From the NCBI GenBank assembly GCA_013396995.1, contig VWZP01002415.1, positions 2,827,667 through 2,891,666 on the forward strand: a DNA stretch of 64,000 bases, written 5' to 3'. The notes under the pieces were generated by a model, which did no database searches, was not told the origin of the DNA, and saw only the letters and a program-made list of their open reading frames with translations. The stretch is from Dicaeum eximium (taxonomy: Eukaryota; Chordata; Aves; Passeriformes; Dicaeidae). The first letter of the stretch is position 1, and every line of letters starts with the position of its first letter. The position numbers were made by a program, and so were the translations under genes. Below are positions 13,115 to 24,700 of this stretch, one piece after another.

Positions 13115-13409
13115 TGTCTTATACAGTATTTTTCAATGACAGAATATAATGTGATAACATATATAATATAATATAATATAATATAATATAATATAATATA
13201 ATATAGTAAAATATAATATAGTATAATATGATATAATATCGTATAATATAATACAGTATAATATAGTATAGTATAATATAGTATAATATAATATAATATA
13301 ATATAATGTGATAGTTTTTGTNTGTCTTATACAGTATTTTTCAATGACAGAATATAATGTGATAACATATATAATATAATATAATATAATATAATGTGAT
13401 AGTTTTTGT
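13115..13409. repeat. (ATAAT)n minisatellite in two versions separated by one N
   Basis: Segment A (13115-13321, 207 bp) starts TGTCTTATACAG, runs through an imperfect pentanucleotide (ATAAT)n tract with TATAG and TATGA variants, and ends ATAATGTGATAGTTTTTGT. A single N sits at 13322. Segment B (13323-13409, 87 bp) then starts with the same TGTCTTATACAG flank, has a much shorter ATAAT tract, and ends with the same ATAATGTGATAGTTTTTGT flank. Both unique flanks appear twice, as if two length versions of one locus were placed end to end. That suggests an assembly join more than a real duplication. Confidence 0.9.
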
Positions 13410-16400
13410 ATTATGAATCTGTGTCAGATTTTGAGAAAATAGATATTCTCTGCCAATTTCTGTTTTACAATTAACCAATACTTAAGCAAGTGCTGTGGAG
13501 GTACCACAAGACTTCTTTTTTACCAATTGCAAAACCTGAATCATCAGCACTAAAACCTCAAATAAAAACAGTGAATTTAAGGCAACTGAATTCCCAAACT
13601 AAATTAATATTCTGCCTTGATTAATAACTGTCTTATGTCAAGAGTGACCAATTCTTGTAAATCCTTTGTTGCTTAACTTCCTACTTAATACAGTGTTAAA
13701 TCTTACTTTCCTACCTTATCATAGTGTTTAAAGAGTAACACATTTAAAAAGTGTGACTTTTTCAGGAAGATTTCTTGCAAGTGCCCAAGATTAGTCTTTT
13801 CTAACTTGTGTGGGTAAATGGGATGACAATATAATCAAAGGAGACAAGAAAATGGTGTTTGTTTTAGAAAGAATATAAAAATAGAAGCTCCTTGTTCTAC
13901 TCTTTCATCTTTAATGAAGGAAGTAGAATTTCAACGAAACAGGAACCTGGCAATTTCCTTGCTCTGAAAAGTCCCTAAGTCGGGGGATGATTCCTAGTTT
14001 TGTTATCAAACATTATTTCTTCCACTGACCTTTGTGCTAGCTTTGCAGGATCTGGTCTGAGCCTCATGAGCACTAACAGGGAATGCTTGGGAGAGGGCAT
14101 ACTAATTTTCTGGCATAAAGAATTTGGTAATAGGAATATAAAGAAGTCTTAGAGGTATTTTCAGATGAAGAGAGGAGACAAGTTTCAGGCACAAAAGTTG
14201 AAACAAAACAAACATTCCCTTCACCGAAACAGGCAAAAGAGGATACTTACTTTTATATTCATTCCTCCAATTTGACCAGCAAAAACTGTTTTTTCTCCTG
14301 GTATGTGTAAATAGCTGTTAATGCAGGGAGGTTGCTAAGTCTTTCCCCTACAGACTGCACTTGGCAGGAGGTGGTTGAGGACCATTGTGGTTTTAGGCTG
14401 GCTGCTGATGTGAAATTGAAGAGAGTGGGAGAGGAGGATGTTTAAATACAAAGTTATTTCTGAAGGTGTAATGACAGTGCTTTTTCCTCTTGAAGAGGAT
14501 TTTGTTATGGTTCCCTTAGAACCAGTTGAGAGAAGAAGCATTAAGTATCTTGATCGTAATTACAGATCTTATTTCACTCTGAGGAAAAAAAGTTTCCTGG
14601 AGAAATCCTTGGTAAATAGCGGGAGTAAAATGGCTTTGCCCACTAAAAAAAAAAGGAAAAGAAAAACCTAAAGCCTAAAGGTCCTTCTATATCATGATAT
14701 CTTCCATGTCAAGGCATTTTAATACCTACAAATACGTGTCATGAGGAGCTAAAGATCAAACTTTACATTTATATGGTAATGAATATGAGTCTGTCTTCCA
14801 AATGCCTACTTTTTCACATCTACTTCTGACATATGTTGCTCCCCCGTGGTTAAAAATCCTGGGTTGAGACAGTACCAGAAACTCTGAGCACAGTTATAAA
14901 CTGACACTTTTCAGGAAACCCATTTGCCTTGCATCCAAGCTGGCTGAGGGAGGGAAGAACGGGGACTGGGAATCACTGCCACATTGAGGGTGTTAGGAAG
15001 AAGGCAGAACTGGACTGGTTCTATGGAATGCTGGCATGTGGAAATGCTCTAGATAGGAAATGTGAAACTTGGTTTCAGCAAATAAGTGGGCATGTTCATC
15101 TGTGAGAAGCAGTGTGTGATAAAGTGTTATCAGTATCTAGTAGAACCTAAAGAAAATTACTTCATTTCACAATGAGTAGTCATGTGAGTATTCAAAATCT
15201 AAAATGGCAGTGTTCCCCAAGAGCTGTTTGTATGGCCTCCCCTAAGCTCTATTTCTACATTCGTTCAAGTCAAGAGATGAAATCTGACTGACTTTAATGG
15301 AAGCAGAATTAGGCTCATATTGAATTTTTGGAGCAATGTTAGCATGGCTGTCAGCAAGATTATGAGTTCTGCCCTCATGCTTTCCCCTGACATCTGCCCG
15401 TTTCAAGGTATAAATGAACTAACATGAGGAAAGTTTTACATCTGCCTGTATTGGCAGCTAGGAGAGATGTTGTAAAATACTGGAAGCTTGACAAATCCTG
15501 CAGCTTTCAAAAGTCAGGCTGCAAATGTTTTCAGTTTAGCTTCATTAAAATGGGAATAATAGTAAATAGAAGTCCCTAATTTAGATTTCTTTTTCATCCA
15601 AGACTGTGCAAGAAAGAGCGAGTACTTCCTCTGAAGACCTATAAACATTCTGAAATACAGGTTTATGTCTATTTACATAGTGAAACCAAGGGCAAAAAGA
15701 AATTGACTTATCTATTTTATGCCCTTGTAAAACTATCTTTCTTTTAAAACAATCGGTTAAATATCTGCAAAAATTTGTTTTCCACTTTATAATCCTTCTG
15801 CAATTGATATGTCACAATTACTTCATGCTTTCCACTCTTCTGAACCTTTAGTTCTTCATATCTGCTTCTAGCATTTTGAATGCAGACACAGTAATTCTGT
15901 GTCCTACATTACCAGAGTAATATGTAGCAGATGTCTGTTCTGTTTTTCCTGTTGTACAAGCCAATATAATGTAAAGGAGACAAAAAGAAAAAAGGTCACC
16001 TGAGATCTTGAAGGCAAACTGAATTTGTCTAGTCTGAAATACAAATACAAGACCCACTGTATGATCTGAAGGGTCTTCATTTTGAAAAACAATTAAATAT
16101 TTAATTCCCATTATGGCTCATTAAATTATTTCAACAGCTTGTTCCAGACCTTCCAAAGGTATTCTGTCTTGAACACAGCCAAGAATAATCTATTTTCTGA
16201 ACTGGATTGACCTTTATTTTATGTCTTCAATGGTAAGAACTGCATGTCCTTAACATGCAAGGTAATGTTACCAGAAGGAAACAAGAGGTGTTTCTTAGAA
16301 ATTGCTCCAAGACTTAACAGAGCAAAGGTACTGAATGTTTCCTGTAAAGTGACATACTCTTTCAGCTTCTGGCTTTTCAGTGTGCAGGAATTGAGAGCCT

Positions 16401-17560
16401 TAATTATCTGACATGATGTACTGAACAGTTCTCAGGTCATGGGATTAAGTTCTTCCAAAATCTTCTCGACTATAGACTGTACTTTGGCTGAAATATTAGT
16501 AGACATAATGGAGCATTTTCTTACCAAGATGATTTTCAATTTCCATGGTAGCAGACAGACAGTTTGGACAGAATTCAAGATGTGGGGTGGTTTTTTTGTT
16601 TGTTTTGTTTTAGCAAAAGGACTAATGAGAGCAGTGGGAATAAACTGAAGCATGTCTGTTTTGTTTGTTATACAAAGCTGTGGTATGTGGCTGCTCCTGT
16701 CAAGAAAATCAAAAACAAATGAGATAGATATGAAGTAGAAAGGAACTAGAGGTAAAGGTGTGAAGTATCTTTCCTGAAATCTTTCAGTTGCAGTATTTTC
16801 AAGTCACAATTAATGTTTGTCCACCTCTTGTAGCTTTATGCTATGGGTTTGGGTTTTTTTTATTGTTCAAGTTGTCTTAAAGTGTTATGTCTTTAAACAT
16901 GGTACAATGTACATATTACATTTAATGGTATTCTTTTCCACACGTTTGTTTATCCAGTTCTCTTCCCACTCCACATTTAATACTGGATCTGAATTTTGAA
17001 GATGGTAATACATAAAGCAGATTGCTTGCTGCTAGTCCTGTTGCTCAATTTTCAACAGGAATTTCAGCTACTCTCATGATAAAGGTAGGACAGAGACTGA
17101 ACTATATAGTCCTCATCATGGAATGGGCTGATAATATTTTTGCACTGTCTATTGCCATTAATACTTTAAAAAAAACCTCTTTAATTACTAGGGTTATTAA
17201 TATTTTCTCCCAGCTTTTCAAGTTGCCACTTTCATTTAATGCAAAACAACCGAGATCTCTTGCCATTTAGGTATTTCTCAATTTTATTCTTTTTATCAAG
17301 CTTCCTCAGTTCAATCAAGGCAAGCCACAACAGATCCAGATCCAAGGAATCTGGAACCCAGGAATGTAATTGGAACTAGGAACCCGGACATGAAAGTGTC
17401 ACTGGTCCTATGGTTAAATAGTCACTTTTTAGACTCAGGTTGAACTCTTCCCCTGTACAGAACTGGACATTCCATAATTTCTTACATCCCTCAGAACTGT
17501 TCTACTGCTTTGCTGAGGCCAGGATTGCTTCCTTTAAGGGAGGAGGTGAGTTTTTGGGTG
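13410..17560. other. Non-coding stretch, nothing identified
   Basis: No repeat family or RNA was recognised. A 77-codon plus-strand frame at 14438-14671 ends in a lysine/arginine-rich tail that only reflects an A-rich tract. TGCATGT and ACATGCA form a small palindrome at about 16243-16261. 17280-17560 is less AT-rich and adjoins the LTR, so it may be part of an older retroviral insertion, but I could not match it. Confidence 0.5.
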
Positions 17561-18321
17561 TGTAATGGCCCAACTGCATATGACAAATATAATGAACCGT
17601 CTCCATCTGTGGGCTACAAACCGGCTTCTACGCCAATAAGAGGCAAATCCTGCAAGGTTAGATGGTGCCTCTTACCACGATAATTGCCCTCCTTACACAA
17701 TTTGCTCAATTGTAAAACTCCCTTCCACTTCCCCTGGGAAAGGTCAGGCTGGGCATTACTCACTCAAGCAGCTGAAAAGGTATCATAAACCCCCAAAGAC
17801 CCCCCAAGAGCCCTTGGGCTCATTTCGAAGGCCAGAGGACTGAAAGTTCCCCTGCCAGTGGGAAGTTCCTGGGTGTTCCCACTGAGCCTGAGCATATTTA
17901 AACCCATCTGACTTCGTGTTTTGTGAGATTCTTTACCCACCCCTAAGGATCAAGTTGGAGTAAACCCCCTACTTTGACCAGTGGGCATCCCAGCTGCAAC
18001 AATAGAGCCTTGTCACAGATCCATGGGTGGTGATTATGTATCTTTCTACTCGTATCCTTTCTTTCTTTTCTCTCTTTTCCTTATACATTTTCTAAGGCAA
18101 TATTTTTATGCTTTCATGTGCTGTGTAACTATAGATAATAATAGCAACCAAAATGACTACATATCTGCTTTCCATTGCAACCAAATTGTTCTAAAATAAA
18201 CCCTACATGTACATGTTTGCAAACATCATTCATCCAAGTGTCATTTCACTCTAATCCATCCCAAGAAATCTATTAACAAGAACCTGGGTTACTCTCACCT
18301 TCGTGGTCGTGGGTTGTAGCA
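17561..18321 (+). mobile_element. Endogenous retrovirus LTR, LTR5-like (passerine type)
   Basis: The element begins TGTAATGGCCCAACTGC. It has a promoter-like CATATTTAAACCC at about 17893-17905, followed by a TTTTGTGAGATTC leader, a pyrimidine-rich stretch near 18055-18085, and an AATAAA polyadenylation signal at about 18195. It ends near GTTGTAGCA. Start dinucleotide, TATA region and downstream polyadenylation signal give the U3-R-U5 order of an LTR on the plus strand. The text resembles a passerine LTR5-type family as I remember it. No target-site duplication is evident and the right boundary is approximate. No retroviral genes adjoin it in a recognisable form. Confidence 0.65.
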
Positions 18322-18329
18322 GTCCCTTT

Positions 18330-18661
18330 CTGGTTAGGGGAGAAACTGTGAGTGGGGTGTAGGGTCCATCTGCCATTGTTTCATTGTTCCAGGCGTGGTG
18401 AGAATTTTGCATGTAAATCACCCTCTGTGCACTTTTTTATTACTATTGTTGCTGTTACTGTTCGTTTTCTTATCTCATTGCTGTCTCCAGTATAATAGTT
18501 CTTATCTCAACCCATGACTTCCACCTTTTCTGCCTCCAATTCTCAATTCCATCCCCCGACTGGAAAAGGGGAGAAGTAGGGTGGAAGAGTGCATTGCTTC
18601 TTTTTTGGGAGAGTCTAAGTGTGGGCACTGAATTGGGAAGTACCGTTCCTAAACCATGACA
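18330..18661 (+). mobile_element. 3' part of an ERVL-type LTR
   Basis: This stretch aligns by eye with 33220-33424. Shared in order are TTGCTGTTACTGTT, a TCTCAT..CTGT(T/C)TCCAGTA segment, GTTCTTA, TGCCTCCAATTCTC, GGGGAGA, AGTGCATT and a terminal CATTCCTAAATCATGACA-like end (here CGTTCCTAAACCATGACA). Two divergent copies on the same strand, both ending in CATGACA, mark the 3' end of one LTR family. The 5' part is missing or displaced by the LTR directly upstream. No primer-binding site or gag is seen downstream. Confidence 0.65.
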
Positions 18662-20542
18662 CAGAGTTACAAAACACGTAGATAACTTCAGTTCCCAGAT
18701 CACACTGCTTTGTAGCACAAGTATGAATTCTTCCTGATACTAGAGCAAATCAAGGAGTCTGAGCAGTTAGGAGAAGATATTGGACCTTCAGTGTGCTCAA
18801 AAGGTTTGGAGGCAATGGCAGCAGCGAGTGCAGAGGATAACAATGCAGTGGAATAAAAATTGATCAGTTTTAAAGTTCTGACAGAAAAGATGTTTCATGT
18901 TTCATGGTAAGACAAGTAGGTGCCAGCTTAGGCTGCTGACAAGGCTGACAAGCAGCTGCCTCAATCACTAGCAGTATTTGCAGCATGCCATATATGAAGT
19001 CAGCCTGAAGTGTCACTACAAGCTCATGATTGCAAAGCTGTGTCACGTCACAGTTTGTGCCATGTGGTCACCTCGTCTTCTGCTGTAAGCAATAGCCAAA
19101 AATATTTTTTAAATCTCTCTGGATTAATTATTGGCAGATGTTGCTTAACATGAATACAAAAATGCTTTTATGATTAAAATACTTTTTACAGTATTGTAAC
19201 CATGTATAATTTTCATGGAAAATTTCTGTTTATAGACTATGAAATGTAAGACAACACATAATTTTTTTTTAAATCCTAAATGCAAGGCTTTGGATTTTAC
19301 ATTTTCAAACTTTGAACATCAAAACAGATTTTAATCTTCTCAGATGGTTTTAAACCTTTCATAAGGTGAGGAGCTACAGTGATGCAAATAGAGAGTGCCT
19401 CTAAAATTTTCTAGTGCCTTTCTGTTGAATTTAATAGAGTAATTGAATCTCACTGAAAGTAACACTTGAAAATCCCTAATGCTCTGAAAATTGGTTTCAA
19501 CCAATGTTTACAGTGTTATTATTTTACATTTATTTTTAATTTCAATGCTTAGTCTCATGCTAAATAAGTTTTTTGTGGACGTCTAAGCTTGCTGAGAATC
19601 TGTATTAATGATCCAGAATGCTCTCTCAAAATGCTCGGGTAAAATAAATCTGAATCAAAATTTTTAAACTACTAAATTTAGGAAGTGCACTGCCATATGA
19701 AATTACTTATGAAATGGGAGATAATTCTCATTCTATGGGAAGTGTTTATCACCAAATTTTTTCCAAATACTGATGAGCTATGTTCATAATTCATAATATA
19801 CTTCTATGTGCCTTGCATTTCTGTTGACAAATTTGCCATTTACTAATATTAGAATATATTTTCTTATATTTTAAAAGTTAATAGTGAGATAGTTTATCTT
19901 TTGGCCTCTTGTCTTCCTAAGCTTTATTGTATAGTCACGGATAAAAAATTCCAACCTTCATTTACTATATGTTACTTTTTATTATGTTTAATGTCTGGTT
20001 TGGATTTTTTTCTAGTCTCCAAGCCAAAGCAAACATTAAAGTTTCTTAATTACAAATTTTTGAAATATATAATGTGATAGTTTAGTTGGAATTCACATTC
20101 TTCTGTTCATAAAAGTAGGTGATTTAACTCACAATTACCTGCTAGACTTGTGAAAATGCTATTTTTAAGCCCCAAACATATGTAAAGACTTTTACTCTCC
20201 TATTCTGCTTGCACATAGCAAATATATTCAAAATCAGAGCCCTTGCTACAAAGTAATTTTGGTTCTGTGATCATAACTAAATAGACTTGCAATTTCTCTC
20301 AATTAGGCAAAACTGTTCCTAAATCAGGAGATTAACACATAAACCATAGATTGATAAAATAAATTGTATCAGGAGGGTGAAACACATTTCACAGAGAATA
20401 AAGGTTGCTGTGATATCACTTTTTTACTTCTTATGTAGGTGACTGCAAGAGCTGGTATCAATATTCTCTGAACCTTTGTTATGCATTTGAACAGTGACTC
20501 ATAATCTTTTCAAGGATCATTTGCTTGTCAGGTATGGATAAC
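18662..20542. other. Non-coding stretch, nothing identified
   Basis: The sequence becomes strongly AT-rich again after the LTR. No genes, RNAs or repeats were recognised. 18760-19080 is slightly GC-richer with repeated GCTGACAAG-type words, but has no identifiable origin. Confidence 0.55.
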
Positions 20543-21113
20543 TGTTGTGGGTTAACACCGACAGGCAGCTGAGCTCCACACAGCTGCTCTCTCACTCTCC
20601 CTCCACCCCCTGCTTGATTGGGATGAGGGAGAGGATTTGAAGTGTGGAAACTTGTGGGTTGAGATAAAGACAGTTTAACAGGTAAAGCAAAAGCTGCGTG
20701 CAACAAGCAAAGCACAAGGAATTCATTTACCACTTTTCATGAGGTGTTCAGCCATTTCCTGGAAAGCAGAGCTCCATCACACCTAGTGCTGACTTGGGAG
20801 GGCAAATGCCATTCCTCCTAACTCCTTCCTCCTTCTTCCCTCACTTTGATATGCTGAGAGTGACACCATATGATATGGAATGTCCCTTTAGTCAGTTGGG
20901 GTCAGCTGTCCAGCTGTGTCTCCTCCCAAATCCCTGTGCACCCTCAGTCTTCTCACTGGTGGGGGTCTGAGTGCAGAGCAGAAATGGCATTTACACTGTG
21001 CTCAGCAATAGCAAAACCATCCCTGTGTTATCAGCAAAGGTTTTAGCACAAATCCAAAGCACAACCCCATACCAGCTACTTTGAAGAACATTAAATCAAC
21101 CAAAACAAGCACA
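20543..21113 (-). mobile_element. Nearly full-length solo LTR of an avian ERVL-type retrovirus, antisense
   Basis: On the minus strand the element runs from TGTGCTTGTTTTGG at 21113 to CCACAACA at 20543, 571 bp with TG...CA ends. It closely resembles the abundant avian ERVL LTR as I remember it: the AGTAGCTGGTATGGGG start region, AACACAGGGATG, a GGTCAGCTG segment near 20906 read on plus, a TATGATATGGAATGT block at about 20869-20883, and the AGATAAAGACAGTTTAACAGGTAAAGCAAA run at 20660-20690. No internal retroviral sequence adjoins either side, so it is a solo LTR. The five flanking bases on each side do not match, so the target-site duplication has decayed. An 84-codon frame inside is spurious. 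Confidence 0.85.
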
Positions 21114-21651
21114 ACTAATAGCAGCCAACACTATTTTGATGGAGTGCTGCTTCACTTTGCTTTCTCTGTCCTTTTTAAATAAGTTACATTTTGTTCTTCA
21201 AGTTATGCAAATAGCTTCACAAGGGTGCTGCAATACCAATTCTATTGAGTTTGTTAATGTAAAAAAATGGTTCTGATTAATCTTATTTATTACTCAAGCC
21301 CTTAGCTCAATGTCTTCGTGGGTTTTGGTTTTGGATTTAGTTCTGAGCAAGCTCCTTGGTCTTTATCTTTGTTAATAGTTTAACATACTTGTATCTATTT
21401 TAGCAAAGTTCATCTGAGAGGTGACTATTATTGTACATACCATTATTTACAGAAGCAAAAGGTGTAGGGGAGAGCAGTATTTTTCAGTCACGTAACCAAA
21501 AAGCCTCTGGGAAATATTTGTGCTTTTTTTTTTTAAATTTTTTTTTACATACCACAGTTTGTGATCCTTATCATAGAAGATTGGTTCTATTGTTGCTCAG
21601 GTAGCAGGAAAAAAAACCCTACTTGTTTGGCTACAAATAAGATTGTAGCTC
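21114..21651. other. AT-rich spacer between LTR and CR1 tail
   Basis: No gene was recognised. It contains T-rich runs at about 21522-21546 and a short A run at 21610-21616. Confidence 0.55.
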
Positions 21652-21760
21652 TGAGAAACCTGGTCTAGTGGAAGGTGTCCCTGTCCATGACAGGAGTGTT
21701 GGAACTAAATTATTTTTAAGGTTCTATCCAACCCAAACCATTTTATGGTTCTATGATTTT
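21652..21760 (+). mobile_element. CR1 LINE 3' end (sense)
   Basis: The stretch carries the classic avian CR1 tail: CCTGGTCTAGTGGAAGGTGTCC, CCATGACAGG, GTTGGAACTAAAT, AAGGTTCTATCCAACCCAAACC, then the terminal TATGGTTCTATGATT octamer-like repeats. About 110 bp remain, in the typical 5'-truncated form. It carries no coding sequence. Divergence is moderate. Confidence 0.92.
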
Positions 21761-24700
21761 AATGAATGTGTATCATTATTCAGATATATTTCAGATCACC
21801 TTCTATTGCACATTAAAGAATTAGTAATGCAATAAAAACAGAAATCTTGATATTTTACAGTTTTATGTGACTATATTCCTTTCTGCAAAAAGTGCTCAGC
21901 AAGATATCAAACCATTTTACAGGTATTCCTTAAATATATTTAAAATGGCAAAGGCACACAACCAACCAATGAAAGAAATTGCAGTTGTCCTATGTGGAAG
22001 CATTCAGGGCTGGAGACACCTGAGGCAGAACTGAGCTTGATTATTCCAGTGTATCTAAAAATGCCCATCATTCTGTCATGCCTAATCATATCAGCTATGA
22101 TGAGCCCTCAAATCAACAGTACTGCCATAATTTAATGTAGATGCAGGCAGTACTATCATGTGATATACACCACGTAGAACATTTTTCTAGAGAATCAGGT
22201 TTGGGGAAAATCTTCCAGGCTCTCATGTCTCCAGCTGCTTCTGTGATACCACCCAGTAGCCATCAGGTAGCAGTGGCAGTCCTGTTGAAGAGTGGAAGAC
22301 AGGTGAGGAGAGGGGCAGAGAGGGTCATTCCTTAACTTCTTCCATCCTTCTGAGGTACTTGCTGTTGTAGGACTCTGGGGTAGTTTCTCTGACTAACAGC
22401 TTAATCACTTCACCTAGAGAAAAGGAGTTTTTCAGAGACAGACACCTTCATAGCCATAATAGATATATTTTAATCTTAACAGTATATGTATATAATGTAA
22501 ATGTATAAACAAAGTTTATACATTTAAGCAGTGACTCCATACTCTTAATACAGATTCAGAGAAAAATGAGGAAATTAAGTTATTACCCGAAGGTCAGAAA
22601 TTCTGTATCAGCTTCCTATTTTTAGTGATAAAATTGTTAGCAAGAAGAACATATACAACAATTTCCGGTATCTCGATAATACATTATTTTGAAGTCAAGG
22701 GAACCTTAGGCTATAAATTAACTGCTTGCAGAATTCTAACTGGTGAATAAATATTCTAAGAGAAAAAATTACTTTTGTGTCAATACCTTGGAATTAGCAA
22801 TTGCATCTTATATAAACAATATGTGATGGAAAGTGATTTATACTGTCTTGTTTAGGATTAAACAGTTGGTATTGGAGGTTATGCACTTTTTAGGTACAAG
22901 AACATATCTTTTTGGCTCAGGGTCCTAGAAAAAAAGAACAAAAAGTACAGGATGATTTATTTTGCTTTGAAAACTGACAGATATACAATAGCTTCTCTTC
23001 AGGCATCTGAAGATATGTACTTTATATCTGGCAGCACTCTACCTTTGACTTCTTATCATAAATGATCTTATACCACCAACCAGATGATCTGCTTTTATGA
23101 GAAGTAATTTCAAGTCAGTGATCTTCCTTGTCATCTAAAGACTTGAGTGTCTTCTTTTATCAGTCCATCAACTTTAAAAACTTTTCTTTCCTTGTCAATT
23201 ACATTGAATTCATATTTGCCTTGGTTTTTCTATGGTGGACAGAAACCCCATTTGAGGACTTGACTGCTCTCTAAAATACAAGTTAGTGCTACTGAAGTAT
23301 TTTTCTTTTCACAGTATTTCTGCTTCTTTTGCTGTAATTTAAATATTATAAATTTGTTTTTATGTTCTAAATCAATTTTCTGTTTAAGTATTTCTTCACA
23401 CTTCCTCCTGGCAAGCTTTTTTTCCTTACTTGATTAGAAACACTTCTTCAAAATGAAGTCAGTAGCAACAAAAAACATTTAACATTTCCACATCTTTTAT
23501 TTTCACATTTTGAAGGTAAATCTTTTTTACTGTTTAAAAAATACTAGGATTGAAGTTGGTCGGGATTTTTTTCCTCCACTTTTTTTCCTCCACTTTTTTT
23601 TTTTTTCTAAAGATGAGAAGCTTAACAAAAATGTCAGGCTTTCAGTAGACTTTCATCAGCATTCTGTGGTGGTTTTGAGTGTAATCTAATGCATTCTCCA
23701 GCCTCAGCCCTGAGGACCCTAGCCTTTGACAGCCTGTATAATAAAAATGCAGCACACAGGAGCACTGTTTGAGATCAACATCCTTACGTCTCAGAAAACT
23801 AGAGAAACTTCAAAGAGTGTAAGTGAGCCACTTGCACAAAAGAATTTACAAAAAATCATTCAGAATTATTCACTTCTGCATTCATATGGTCCATCATATA
23901 TTTCTTAAGTATCGTATAATATATTTAATAAATATCATATATAGTTCTGATAATGACCACTATCTAATTGCTACAGGTAGAAATTTTTTGGCAACATTTT
24001 TCATGTGAAAGTTACCTACCTTTACCATAGTCCTAGATTTTTGTGATTTAAAATTCAAGATGTAAGTAGTTATCTCAGCAAGGGGATTTCAAGCAGAGAA
24101 GGTTGTAAAAGATTTTCTATCTTCTCAAAAATTTTGAAGCCTAAAAATTCTATTCTACACCAGCATGAGGTGAAGGTATTTTGGGAGATACAAACTAGGT
24201 TAGTCAAAATGTTCACTTGTAACAGAGAATCTAATTTCCTTCTGTTTCTAACTGAGATTCTGATGTTCTGAAGTTGCCAACTGAGTCTATCCACTAGACT
24301 ACTGAGGTGGTGCAAAGTCACTTTCCCTTCTGTTCTATTAAAAAATTAATCATGAACCAGATTATCCACTGATTTATTTTCCTGGATGAAAATCTTACTG
24401 AAAATATTTCTACATAAAATTTTAGTTACATGAACTAAATAATTGTTGTAAAATCTTTTGGCTGGGGTTTCTCAGTCAGCTCCAACTCTGATGTTGTTAT
24501 AGCTGCAAAGTATTACTTATTAATTCTCTTTCTTTCCCCCATCTGTTTGACTTTGTGTTTTCCAGAATTACTTCTCTTTTCAAACAGTAAGACAAAAACT
24601 GTTGTTGAAGCTTCTAATTGCACAATCTGATGTTTCCACAGTTAATAGAAGTGCTAAGAAAAAAAAAAAACATCAAGAGACCAGCAAGACTTTAAAGGAT

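Noticed and set aside
14438..14671. Frame ending in a nuclear-localisation-like Lys/Arg run
   Set aside because: The basic tail is the translation of an A-rich tract; the rest has no domain.
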